A DNA stretch of 64,000 bases from an uncultured Flavobacteriaceae bacterium (GTDB lineage: Bacteria; Bacteroidota; Bacteroidia; Flavobacteriales; Flavobacteriaceae), in NCBI GenBank assembly GCA_947494715.1, contig CANLWG010000014.1:62001-126000 (forward strand), given 5' to 3'. The notes beneath the pieces are model-generated. The model was not told the DNA's origin, ran no database searches, and saw only the letters and a program-made list of their open reading frames with translations. Each line of letters opens with the position of its first letter. Within the stretch, counting starts at the first letter, position 1. The translations under genes and the position numbers were made by a program. Of the stretch, positions 53,859 through 62,217 are shown piece after piece.

Positions 53859-55151
53859 ATGAAAGCCATTTTTTTTAAGAAGATAAGCTTTCAAGATTCC
53901 TCGGGGAAAGACGCGTTATTTTTCTTTCTGATAGTGCTGTACCTATTTTCCATTTTTCTTCTTGAAAAATTTTTGCCCCTAAATAGAATTGCGCTATGTC
54001 TACTTTTTGTTTTTGGGGTTTTTCATAAGAATAAAGAAAATGACCGATTTGTCTTCAATAGAAATGGGTTCTTGATGCAGGTTTTTATTTTGTTGCCCTT
54101 ATTCTATACCATCTTAGAACAATGTAATAGCAGAATTCTAGCCCTTAATATCATATACCTTATATTCTTTTTTCTTTTTAGCACCCAATGGTTTAAAGGA
54201 CCAGAAACAACATATACTATATATAGGGCATTGTATGTTTCTCTTATGCTGGTTTTTGGCATTTGTTTATTTGGTATCGCACAATATTTTTATGAGAATT
54301 TTTTTAGCATCTTTCCATTCGATAGGGCTATAGTAGAAATACGAAATACCCTATGGTGGAACGCCTTTGTTCATAAATCACTCATGCACCCTTTAGGGTT
54401 GCATCCCAGCTATGTCTCAATTTTTTGTTTAGCAGTGATAAATTGGAATTTAAATGAAGTGTTGGAGAAATTGAAACAAAACCTTGTCATGGAGATAAAC
54501 AAAATCAGTCTCATACTGCCAATATTTTTTCTTTTGCTAATCTCATCAAAAATGGCTTATGCCTTGCTAATGATCCTCTTATTCATTTTCTTGGTAAGAT
54601 TGTTCCGCCACAAAATGTACAAACTTCTCTTTTTAATCAGTACAATTATAGTTCTGACTACTATTTCAATTTTTTCCTATTTCCCATCTATCAAACATAG
54701 GGTTACCGTTGACTATGTAGAATTCAAGAAGAGCGGTTTTAAACTTGATAACGTTAGTAAGGCCTCAGAAAGACTTTTAGTATGGAACACAAGTTGGCGG
54801 TTGTTAAAAAAGAACCCAAAAGGGTCATATTGTGAAGACACTAAAGATTTGATATGGAGTGCTTTGGAAAAACAAAACAAAGCAGAATTAGAAAAGAAAA
54901 ATGCACATAATAATTTCCTCGAGTTTGGCTTGCGTTATGGCCTAGTTGGTGTTCTTGTGTTAATGCTTTTTATTGGTTATTCGGTGCTAAAAGTTGTTCA
55001 AAATAAAGATGTTACACTTTTAGGAATACTTCTTATTTTTTTTATGTTTTCCATTGTCGAGGCAACATTAGTGCGTGAAATAGGTGTTATCTTCATGGCC
55101 TTTTTATTTCAGTTTCATTTGATAAATACCCAAAACAAATGTTACAAATAG
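53859..55151 (+). CDS. O-antigen ligase/polymerase family membrane protein
   Basis: A 430-residue polytopic protein with about 10-11 transmembrane helices and a large periplasmic loop near 290-360. It shows the Wzy_C/WaaL-type motif KNAHNNFLEFGLRYGLVG before the last helices, where the conserved His is the proposed catalytic base, and PLGLHPSYVSIFCLAVI earlier. It could be the polymerase or the ligase for this polysaccharide. The next gene overlaps it by 13 nt and is a second candidate. Confidence 0.8.
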   Translation: MKAIFFKKISFQDSSGKDALFFFLIVLYLFSIFLLEKFLPLNRIALCLLFVFGVFHKNKENDRFVFNRNGFLMQVFILLPLFYTILEQCNSRILALNIIYLIFFFLFSTQWFKGPETTYTIYRALYVSLMLVFGICLFGIAQYFYENFFSIFPFDRAIVEIRNTLWWNAFVHKSLMHPLGLHPSYVSIFCLAVINWNLNEVLEKLKQNLVMEINKISLILPIFFLLLISSKMAYALLMILLFIFLVRLFRHKMYKLLFLISTIIVLTTISIFSYFPSIKHRVTVDYVEFKKSGFKLDNVSKASERLLVWNTSWRLLKKNPKGSYCEDTKDLIWSALEKQNKAELEKKNAHNNFLEFGLRYGLVGVLVLMLFIGYSVLKVVQNKDVTLLGILLIFFMFSIVEATLVREIGVIFMAFLFQFHLINTQNKCYK

Positions 55152-56353
55152 ATATTGACAGGGTTTTTGGCAATGGTGTAATTGGATGGCTTCTTTTGTT
55201 GACCTATATACTAGCTTTCCTATTCATTTTCTTTGTCCTTTTAAAAAAGGTAAAATTATTGACCAAAACGACACTAATCACTACGACCTTTTCATTTTTG
55301 TTCCCCTTTCTCTTCTTTGTTCTAAACGAAAACTTTTTGTTAAAATCGACACCCCCGGACACTATCGTATACGCTACTATTATTCATGATTTTAGCGAAT
55401 ATTTTAATACATATTCTTTTGGCGTATTAGGGTATTCCATCTTAAGTTATATACCCTTTAAGTTGTGTTTTGGAATGCCCTTGGTATTTATTTCATTTAA
55501 TATCTTCTACTATCAAATTGCAGTTCTCTATTTATTCAAAGCTTTTAAAATTTATGGAAATTACCATAATAAAGTGATAGGAAATAACGTGTTTGTATTT
55601 ATGCAAATAGCGGCAACGATGTATCCAATTGGTATGATACACGTTTCTAGCATTTTAAGAGAGCCAATGATGCTGCTATTTTTTTCAATCAATATTTATT
55701 TTTTGACAAAATATCACTTCACAAATTTCACAAATTATTTTGTCCTTTCTATCTCTCTACTTTTTTTGTTCATAATCAGGCCCCTTACAGGAATTGCAAT
55801 GTTAATTGCTTTCTTAAGTAGTTATATTTATGTCAAAAGGTTATTTACTTTTAGAAATCTTCTAAAATTAAGCGTAGTGGGCATCTTAGCTTTCATTCTT
55901 ACGAAGAACATCATATTAAGCATCTACAATCTAGATTTTAGTTTAGACTGGATCATAAAATACAGAGCGGAGTCTAACGCTAAGTTTGGAATAGAAGGGT
56001 ATCATGCTCTGAATTGGGATGGTTTCTTTCACACTATAAAGAACGTTTTCCTGCTAGTGAGTCAATATTTGTTTTCTCCGATTCCTATTCTAGTTGATAA
56101 GCAGGTGATGTACAACAAACTAATCCCGACAATCGACACGCTATTCAACTCTCTTTTTATTTTTCTACCTATATTGATATATAGGAAACGTTTTTTTAAG
56201 ACCTGGATGATCTGTTTTTTGATATTTATAATCATTCCTGCTCTATTCGAAACGAACATATCAGGAGCCTATCGACATCGAATGAATGGAATTTTCATGC
56301 TTATTCCTTTGACATCATATATCTTTTCCAGAATTAGGACGAAACCGACTTGA
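55139..56353 (+). CDS. Polytopic membrane protein, putative polysaccharide polymerase
   Basis: A 404-residue protein with about 10 hydrophobic helices. It has no strong motif that I can name. The context and layout (HVSSILREPMMLLFF in the middle, GAYRHRMNGIFMLIPLTSYI at the end) are like EpsG/Wzy-type polymerases. It starts 13 nt before the end of the ligase-like gene and is followed 3 nt later by a glycosyltransferase, so all are one operon. With the ligase-like neighbour, one may polymerise and the other ligate (inference). Confidence 0.65.
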   Translation: MLQIDIDRVFGNGVIGWLLLLTYILAFLFIFFVLLKKVKLLTKTTLITTTFSFLFPFLFFVLNENFLLKSTPPDTIVYATIIHDFSEYFNTYSFGVLGYSILSYIPFKLCFGMPLVFISFNIFYYQIAVLYLFKAFKIYGNYHNKVIGNNVFVFMQIAATMYPIGMIHVSSILREPMMLLFFSINIYFLTKYHFTNFTNYFVLSISLLFLFIIRPLTGIAMLIAFLSSYIYVKRLFTFRNLLKLSVVGILAFILTKNIILSIYNLDFSLDWIIKYRAESNAKFGIEGYHALNWDGFFHTIKNVFLLVSQYLFSPIPILVDKQVMYNKLIPTIDTLFNSLFIFLPILIYRKRFFKTWMICFLIFIIIPALFETNISGAYRHRMNGIFMLIPLTSYIFSRIRTKPT

Positions 56354-56356
56354 CTT

Positions 56357-57142
56357 ATGGAGCACATAACAATCATGGTTGCAACAGTGAATTGTAATGT
56401 CCTGAAGAATAGGAATCTCATGAACTTAGCCCTACACAATTCGTTGGGCATGCTCATAGTGAATCAAATGTTGGACGACACCCCTCCACTAAATGTTTCC
56501 AAACCATATTGTAAGGTGATTAATGAATCTTCTAAAGGACTCTCGATTAATCGAAATCGAGCCATAGAACAACTTGATTCTGGATTGGCGATAATTGCCG
56601 ATGATGATATAGAATATGTTAGTAATTTTGAACAAATCATAAGGGAGTCATTTACAAAATACGTTGATTACAGCGCACTGACTTTTCAGATAAGGACTCC
56701 GGAAGGAAAAATGTTCAAAAAATATAGAAGTCAATTTTTCACCCATACTAGCGTATCTGTACTAAGAGTATCGTCTATTTCAATAGTCTTCAAAGTAAAA
56801 GACATATTGGAGAAAAAATGTGCTTTTGATTCAAATTTTGGAATAGGAGCTAAATATAGCTCAGGCGAAGAAAATATATTCCTTATGGATTTACTAAGAA
56901 AGAATACTAAACTAGGCTGTGTGCCCAAGGTTCTTGCGATACACCCGATGGAAAGCTCGGGTAAAGTATTCAGCAACAGGCATTTTTATGATAAAGGAGC
57001 TTTGTTTAAGAGACTTTATGGTTTAAAAGGCTTTTTTATGGCAATAGCCTTTGTGGTTAAAAAAAGGAGTTTCTTCAAAATTCAAAATATTACTTTTTGC
57101 GATGCATTAAAAAACAGTATTAGAGGTTTTTTGTATAGCTGA
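56357..57142 (+). CDS. Glycosyltransferase family 2
   Basis: A 261-residue GT-A-type transferase. The opening TIMVATVNCNVLKNRNL replaces the usual 'VSVVIPTYN' strand. The sugar-nucleotide motif is SKGLSINRNRAIEQ, followed by the metal-binding IIADDDIEYV at about residues 78-87. A later acidic segment (IGAKYSSGEENIFLMDLLRK) carries the EED-like catalytic base region. The donor and acceptor are unknown. It is short for a GT2, with no transmembrane segment except a hydrophobic patch near the C-terminus that may contact the membrane. Confidence 0.82.
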   Translation: MEHITIMVATVNCNVLKNRNLMNLALHNSLGMLIVNQMLDDTPPLNVSKPYCKVINESSKGLSINRNRAIEQLDSGLAIIADDDIEYVSNFEQIIRESFTKYVDYSALTFQIRTPEGKMFKKYRSQFFTHTSVSVLRVSSISIVFKVKDILEKKCAFDSNFGIGAKYSSGEENIFLMDLLRKNTKLGCVPKVLAIHPMESSGKVFSNRHFYDKGALFKRLYGLKGFFMAIAFVVKKRSFFKIQNITFCDALKNSIRGFLYS

Positions 57143-57191
57143 CGAATATTTAGAATATCGAATCATAGACGTTACCAATCAAATCCGAAGA

Positions 57192-58760
57192 ATGAAAAAT
57201 ATTTTGACATTTTCAATGCTAATTCTGTTTCTAGGAGGATGCAAACAGGAAGACAAAGAGAAATTGAAAGTGATGCCATACCCTAACATGGTTTCACTTT
57301 ATAGAGGTAGTTTTAGTTTTGATGGAGGTGTCAATATCATCTATTCGGATGTTGCTTTGAAATCACCAGTTGCTATTTTCAAAAACAAATTAGCTGAAAT
57401 AGGGGACTTTATTGACCCAACTTCCAAGAATACTATTCTTATAGTCCTAGAACCTTCGCAAGACGCTATTGAGGAAGCCTATAAATTAGTTATTGAGAGC
57501 GATAAAATTGTGTTGAGCGCGTCTCACCCCAGCGGAATATTTTATGGTCTAATGACCATATGGCAAAGTATAAAATTCTCGCAGACCAATTCTATTCCCT
57601 GCGGGCTTATTTCAGACAAGCCCCGTTTTGAATACAGGGGATTCATGTTGGATGAATCGAGGAATTTTTTTGGAAAGGACAAAGTATTGGAGATTATTGA
57701 ACTAATGTCCCTGTTCAAGTTGAATACCTTTCACTGGCATTTGACCGATTCCCCGGGATGGCGTATTGAGATTAAGGCATACCCTAATTTGACCACTATT
57801 GGCGCCAAGGGAAACCATTCAGATTCGGATGCCCCAGCCCTATTTTATACAAAAGAAGATATTAAAGAAATAGTGGCCTATGCCGCCGATAGATTTGTGA
57901 CCATTATCCCGGAAATAGATATGCCAGGCCATGCGGATGCAGCAAATAGGGCCTATCCTGTATTTTCAGTAGGAGGCAATGGAAAAACGGCAAATTTTAC
58001 CTTTAACCCTGGAAAAGAAGGTACATACGGGTATTTGTCGACTATTCTTAAAGAGGTGTCCAGTTTGTTCCCGTCTGAATATATTCATCTGGGCGGAGAT
58101 GAAGTGAATATGGGCAATCAGGGCTGGAATAAAAATGAAGACGTAAAAAGGCTAATGCAAGAAGCAGGTTTAAAGACGCCGAAAGATGTGGAGTTTTATT
58201 TTTTAGAACGAATGGCGGATAGTGTTAGCGCTATGGGGAAAAAAGTCGCAGGATGGGATGAAATGGCCGAATCGAATATATCCAAAGAAAAGCTACTGAT
58301 CTACTGGTGGCGTCATGACAAACCAGAATTGCTCGATAATGCCTTAAGCCGTAAATATAGCGTGGTACTTTGCCCTCGAATTCCTTTGTATTTTGATTTT
58401 GTGCAACATGACTCACATGAAAATGGAAGAAGGTGGGACGGTTTTGGCACCGTCAACGATGTCTATTCTTACCCAGATGCGACCCATACTTTTACAAAGG
58501 AAGAAACCAATCTAATAAATGGTATTCAGGGCAATCTTTGGACAGAAAGGTTTGATAGCGAAAAATGGGTTGATTTCATGATGTTCCCACGTATTCTTGC
58601 ACTTTCGGAGTCAGCTTGGACAGAAATAGAAAATAAAGACTTTGAACGCTTTCAATCGGTTTTACCGTCAATACAGGATTATCTGGATGATCGTAATATA
58701 TATTATTTCAATACCCTAAATGATAATCTTACTCCAGAGCCTGATTTTATTAAGGATTAA
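57192..58760 (+). CDS. GH20 beta-N-acetylhexosaminidase, lipoprotein
   Basis: A 522-residue glycoside hydrolase family 20 enzyme that removes terminal GlcNAc or GalNAc by substrate-assisted catalysis. It begins with a lipoprotein signal (LTFSMLILFLGGC, Cys17). The GH20b-like N-terminal domain is followed by the TIM barrel, with FHWHLTDSPGWRIEIK, PEIDMPGHADAANRAYP and the catalytic Asp-Glu pair in HLGGDEVNMG (about 298-307). It is predicted active. Sitting inside a polysaccharide-synthesis cluster it could trim the nascent polymer or a host glycan at the surface. Confidence 0.92.
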   Translation: MKNILTFSMLILFLGGCKQEDKEKLKVMPYPNMVSLYRGSFSFDGGVNIIYSDVALKSPVAIFKNKLAEIGDFIDPTSKNTILIVLEPSQDAIEEAYKLVIESDKIVLSASHPSGIFYGLMTIWQSIKFSQTNSIPCGLISDKPRFEYRGFMLDESRNFFGKDKVLEIIELMSLFKLNTFHWHLTDSPGWRIEIKAYPNLTTIGAKGNHSDSDAPALFYTKEDIKEIVAYAADRFVTIIPEIDMPGHADAANRAYPVFSVGGNGKTANFTFNPGKEGTYGYLSTILKEVSSLFPSEYIHLGGDEVNMGNQGWNKNEDVKRLMQEAGLKTPKDVEFYFLERMADSVSAMGKKVAGWDEMAESNISKEKLLIYWWRHDKPELLDNALSRKYSVVLCPRIPLYFDFVQHDSHENGRRWDGFGTVNDVYSYPDATHTFTKEETNLINGIQGNLWTERFDSEKWVDFMMFPRILALSESAWTEIENKDFERFQSVLPSIQDYLDDRNIYYFNTLNDNLTPEPDFIKD

Positions 58761-58788
58761 ATCACATGTAAATAAGCTAAATAGAGTT

Positions 58789-58796
58789 TATCTTTG
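58789..58796 (+). promoter_or_regulatory. -7 promoter element for the HAD hydrolase gene
   Basis: TATCTTTG matches TAnnTTTG, 20 nt before ATG 58817. It suggests a second transcript starting here for the HAD-aldolase part of the cluster. Confidence 0.5.
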
Positions 58797-58816
58797 ATTT
58801 CATTTAATATTTCCTA

Positions 58817-59497
58817 ATGGGTTTTAAGAACTTAATTTTAGATTTAGACAACACACTTTATGGTTATGATAGGCCTCATAAAATAGGCATGGCCAAAGTT
58901 TTAAGCGAGTTTTCATCCAAATTTGCAATTAGTGATGAAAAGATGCAAGAAACTTTTAGTCTTGCTAGAAAACAGACTCATATTGAATTATTAGGAAGAG
59001 CTGCCTCGCATAATAGATTATTATATTTTCAAAAAATGTTGGAGATTAATGGACTCAACAGCATTTCCGATGCGCTCTATTTTTATGAGTGTTATTGGGA
59101 GACTTTTCTAAGTGAGATGAAACCTTTTGATGCTGTTTTAGAAGCATTGGAGATGCAAAAGGCAAAAGGCACCAAAATATGTATCCTTACTGATTTAACA
59201 GCGCATATACAATACCGTAAAATCGATAGACTTGGATTGACCGACTATTTAGATTTCTTAGTGACCAGTGAAGAGGTAGGTGCTGAAAAACCGCACCCCT
59301 ATATGTTTATGAAAGCCTTGTTTAAATTAGGGGGTAACACATCAAATTCTATTATGATCGGGGATAATTGGGAAAAAGATATCGTTGGGGCCAATAATCT
59401 TGGATTAGAAGCTATTTGGATTAACCATAACAATGAAAACAAAGTACTTATGTCGGGCGTAAAAGAAGTATCGAACTTTGAACAAGTTAAACTATGA
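58817..59497 (+). CDS. HAD superfamily hydrolase
   Basis: A 226-residue phosphatase-type HAD protein. Motif I is LILDLDNTLYGY (nucleophile Asp10 and Asp12), motif II ILTDLTA (Thr), motif III Lys in SEEVGAEKPHPYMF and motif IV MIGDNWEKDIVGAN. A four-helix cap lies between motifs I and II (subclass I). It probably dephosphorylates a sugar phosphate. The class II aldolase gene overlaps its end by ATGA, suggesting the two act in one pathway. Confidence 0.87.
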   Translation: MGFKNLILDLDNTLYGYDRPHKIGMAKVLSEFSSKFAISDEKMQETFSLARKQTHIELLGRAASHNRLLYFQKMLEINGLNSISDALYFYECYWETFLSEMKPFDAVLEALEMQKAKGTKICILTDLTAHIQYRKIDRLGLTDYLDFLVTSEEVGAEKPHPYMFMKALFKLGGNTSNSIMIGDNWEKDIVGANNLGLEAIWINHNNENKVLMSGVKEVSNFEQVKL

Positions 59498-60570
59498 AAA
59501 ACACAGCAGCTTTAAATAAGCTTGTTCAGCTGTCCAAATATGCTGGAGAGCGTTTTGATTTGGTTCAGGCCGGTGGGGGCAATACATCTGTCAAGTTTGA
59601 TGACAAGATGTACATAAAAGCTTCCGGCTATTTACTTTCAGAGGTTTCCGATACTCAGGGCTACACCATAGTGAAAACAATGAACGTCCTTTCTATCCTA
59701 GAAAACAACGAAATTTTAGAAGTAAAGGGCAAGAAAGAAAAAGATGAAAAGGCATCACAAAAACTACAACTTGCTATTCTTGAAAAAGGCCCTAGGCCTT
59801 CAATAGAAACCTATTTACATGCACTTCTTTATACATATACATTTCACGTTCATGCAATAGCCGTAAATATTTTCACTTCACATAAAAACTGGGAGGAGAA
59901 AATGAAAACAATTGATGCCGATGCACTTTTGGTCGGGTATGAAACACCGGGGATAGAATTGGCCTTAGCGCTTAAAAAAGGAGTCGAACTTTATCAGAAA
60001 GATAATGGCTTTTTGCCAAAAATTATTTTTCTGCGGAATCACGGCATTATTGTAAGTTCCGATAATTATGAGGAGATTGAACTTTTAACGGAAAGTGTTG
60101 TGAAAAAAGCCGAGGATACAGCGGGCTTGGATTTTTCAAGATATAGGACTACTTCCCAAATATCAAAATGCTATAACGGCATATTCAAAGAAGATCATAT
60201 TACTTACTTGTCTGAAGATGCTATTATTTATGATTTATTGAAAAAAGTAAATAGCCAAGCCCTAAAAAAACCTTTTTCCCCCGATGGTTATGTTTTTTGC
60301 GGCCATACCATTTTAAAAATTGATGCGATCACCCCAAAAGCATTTGCCAAGTATCAGGAAACCTATGGGTCAAGCCCAAAAATTTTACTTTTCAAAAATT
60401 ACATTTATATCGTAGCGGCCGACTTAAAAAAGGCCAAAATGATCGAAGATGTCTTTAAGAACAATCTTCTAATAGCAAATACATTAGGCACAGAGTTACA
60501 ATTTTTAGAGGATAGCGAGATTAGCTATTTGGGGAATTGGGAGGCGGAAAAGTACAGACAAAAATTGTAA
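59494..60570 (+). CDS. Class II aldolase/adducin family protein
   Basis: A 358-residue protein of the metal-dependent class II aldolase family. The phosphate/substrate loop QAGGGNTSVK, a zinc-binding H-x-H (FHVHAIAVN) and a third His in FLRNHGIIVSS are all present in residues about 25-205. A C-terminal domain of about 110 residues (VFCGHTILKIDAITPKAFAK) follows, as in larger relatives. Such enzymes cleave or join a ketose phosphate to DHAP or pyruvate, or epimerise. It is coupled to the HAD gene (4-nt overlap), and two copies of an 18-bp sequence lie at its 3' end. Confidence 0.85.
   Translation: MKNTAALNKLVQLSKYAGERFDLVQAGGGNTSVKFDDKMYIKASGYLLSEVSDTQGYTIVKTMNVLSILENNEILEVKGKKEKDEKASQKLQLAILEKGPRPSIETYLHALLYTYTFHVHAIAVNIFTSHKNWEEKMKTIDADALLVGYETPGIELALALKKGVELYQKDNGFLPKIIFLRNHGIIVSSDNYEEIELLTESVVKKAEDTAGLDFSRYRTTSQISKCYNGIFKEDHITYLSEDAIIYDLLKKVNSQALKKPFSPDGYVFCGHTILKIDAITPKAFAKYQETYGSSPKILLFKNYIYIVAADLKKAKMIEDVFKNNLLIANTLGTELQFLEDSEISYLGNWEAEKYRQKL
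60458..60475. repeat. 18-bp direct repeat, copy 1 (in the aldolase 3' end)
   Basis: AGAACAATCTTCTAATAG occurs here inside the coding sequence and again exactly 124 nt downstream, after the stop. An 18-mer recurring at this distance is very unlikely by chance. Confidence 0.75.
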
Positions 60571-60581
60571 CGCGAAAAAAC

Positions 60582-60599
60582 AGAACAATCTTCTAATAG
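60582..60599. repeat. 18-bp direct repeat, copy 2 (between aldolase and membrane-protein genes)
   Basis: The second copy of AGAACAATCTTCTAATAG lies 12 nt after the aldolase stop and 28 nt before the next ATG. Flanking sequences differ. Confidence 0.75.
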
Positions 60600-60627
60600 T
60601 ACATGCAGGCAGTATAATCGTTAGCTA

Positions 60628-62217
60628 ATGGTTTCTAAATTAAAGTCGTTCAAAGACAACGAAAACTTTACCTACCTCGGCATAGCTGCTTTTTTCGGAT
60701 TTTTAGGCTTTATGCTACAACCCACCGCCTACACATGGGGAGAGCAAGATATGATGCCTTTTTTCGAAAGGGTTTTTGATCCGAATTACCTCGCCAATGA
60801 TTTTTTTACAAATACTACAACGCAAAAGAATCCACGATGGGTTTATGGGTATTTTATCGTGGCCATATCGTGGCTTACCAATTTGTCGTGGTATAAAAGC
60901 CTGTATGTACTTAAATTGATTTTGTGTATTGTAAACCCCATATTGTATTATAAAGTCATTCTTGTATTGTTGCGAAAATATGTAGATAAGGCCGCAATGA
61001 GCAGGGTATCTCCTGTAATTCTGTTTCTTGTGGTGCTGATGGTGTTCCTGGACAATTTTCGGGATTTTTTCACCATAGCTTCGTGGTTGAGCTATACAAG
61101 AGCCATTCAGGCCAATAGCCTTGCCTTGGTTTTTTGTTTTATAGCTATTCTCTTCAAAGAGCGTGGTAGCAAATCGATAATCTATAGTGCGTTTTTCTTT
61201 TTAGCCTGTTTGATGCATCCCGTTGTAGGCTTTCTTGGAATCATGTTTTATATTATATTTCTGGTTCCACAATACAAAGAGGAAAGGAAGAACATTGCTA
61301 AAATTTTTCTCGCCGGTATTTTAGGCATGATCTGCATTAGGCTTACGTTTACTTCCGGTTCGGAACTATCGACCTTAGCGTTTATCAAGTATTATGTACT
61401 TGAAAGGCATCCTTGGCATTATCACGTTCCCTATTATGATATTTACGTGGAGGACTGGAAGCAGTACTTCATATATATTAACGTTCTTTTTGCGATTCCG
61501 TTCTGTTATGCACTGATTAGAAAAAAGAACAAGCTGTTGCTTTTATCCATCATTTCATGGACATGTTATTCCGGGGCGATCGCAATGCAATATATTTTTA
61601 TTGACCTCTATCCGGTAAAGACGATGGCTTATCTAGGGGTTTCAAGATTTACCTCCTTTGGATACTGGATGTTGCTTATTTTATGGGGAATTCTACTATC
61701 TGATTTCATCAATAAGAACAAAGAATTTGTTTTTCCAAGCTTGACAATCAAAAACTTTGGACTTATAACCTTAAATTTATTCCTTGTAGGAATTTTATTT
61801 ATTGACAACCCTAAAGAAAGTGCTTATCTCAAGAAAAAAGATTTTTATGATTTTGTAAGCAAAACCGCTGAAGACGCAATTTTTATTACGTATTCAACGA
61901 AGTTGAATACAGATATAAGAATTATAGGTAGAAGAGGGGTTTTGGTCGGACTCGAATTTCCTTTTGTCGAAACTGCTATTGCTGAATATAATGATCGGTT
62001 TTCAATGGCGTACGGCTCGCTACAAACTGAACCCAATGGCACCAATTTTTACAGGAATTTGAATTTGGATGAGTTTGTTGCGATTTCTAAAAAATACCAA
62101 TTGGATTATATAGTGACGGAAGATAAATTCAGCAATAATTTTGGAGCTAATATTCCGGTCTGGAAAAACGGGAAGCTTAGAATATACAAAGTGAAAAATT
62201 TAGATTTTAATTTATGA
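60628..62217 (+). CDS. Polytopic GT-C-like membrane protein
   Basis: A 529-residue protein with about 10-11 transmembrane helices and a soluble C-terminal tail of about 120 residues (CFVSKTAEDAIFITYSTKL region and LDEFVAISKKYQLDYIVTED). The first periplasmic loop has acidic residues (GEQDMMPFFERVFDPNYLAN), as in GT-C glycosyltransferases, and the tail resembles the 'IVTE...' ends of Dol-P-Man-type or DUF6798-like proteins. The function is inferred: a lipid-linked-sugar transferase or an assembly factor for the polysaccharide. It is followed by a 4-nt overlap (ATGA) with the double nucleotidyltransferase gene. Confidence 0.65.
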   Translation: MVSKLKSFKDNENFTYLGIAAFFGFLGFMLQPTAYTWGEQDMMPFFERVFDPNYLANDFFTNTTTQKNPRWVYGYFIVAISWLTNLSWYKSLYVLKLILCIVNPILYYKVILVLLRKYVDKAAMSRVSPVILFLVVLMVFLDNFRDFFTIASWLSYTRAIQANSLALVFCFIAILFKERGSKSIIYSAFFFLACLMHPVVGFLGIMFYIIFLVPQYKEERKNIAKIFLAGILGMICIRLTFTSGSELSTLAFIKYYVLERHPWHYHVPYYDIYVEDWKQYFIYINVLFAIPFCYALIRKKNKLLLLSIISWTCYSGAIAMQYIFIDLYPVKTMAYLGVSRFTSFGYWMLLILWGILLSDFINKNKEFVFPSLTIKNFGLITLNLFLVGILFIDNPKESAYLKKKDFYDFVSKTAEDAIFITYSTKLNTDIRIIGRRGVLVGLEFPFVETAIAEYNDRFSMAYGSLQTEPNGTNFYRNLNLDEFVAISKKYQLDYIVTEDKFSNNFGANIPVWKNGKLRIYKVKNLDFNL

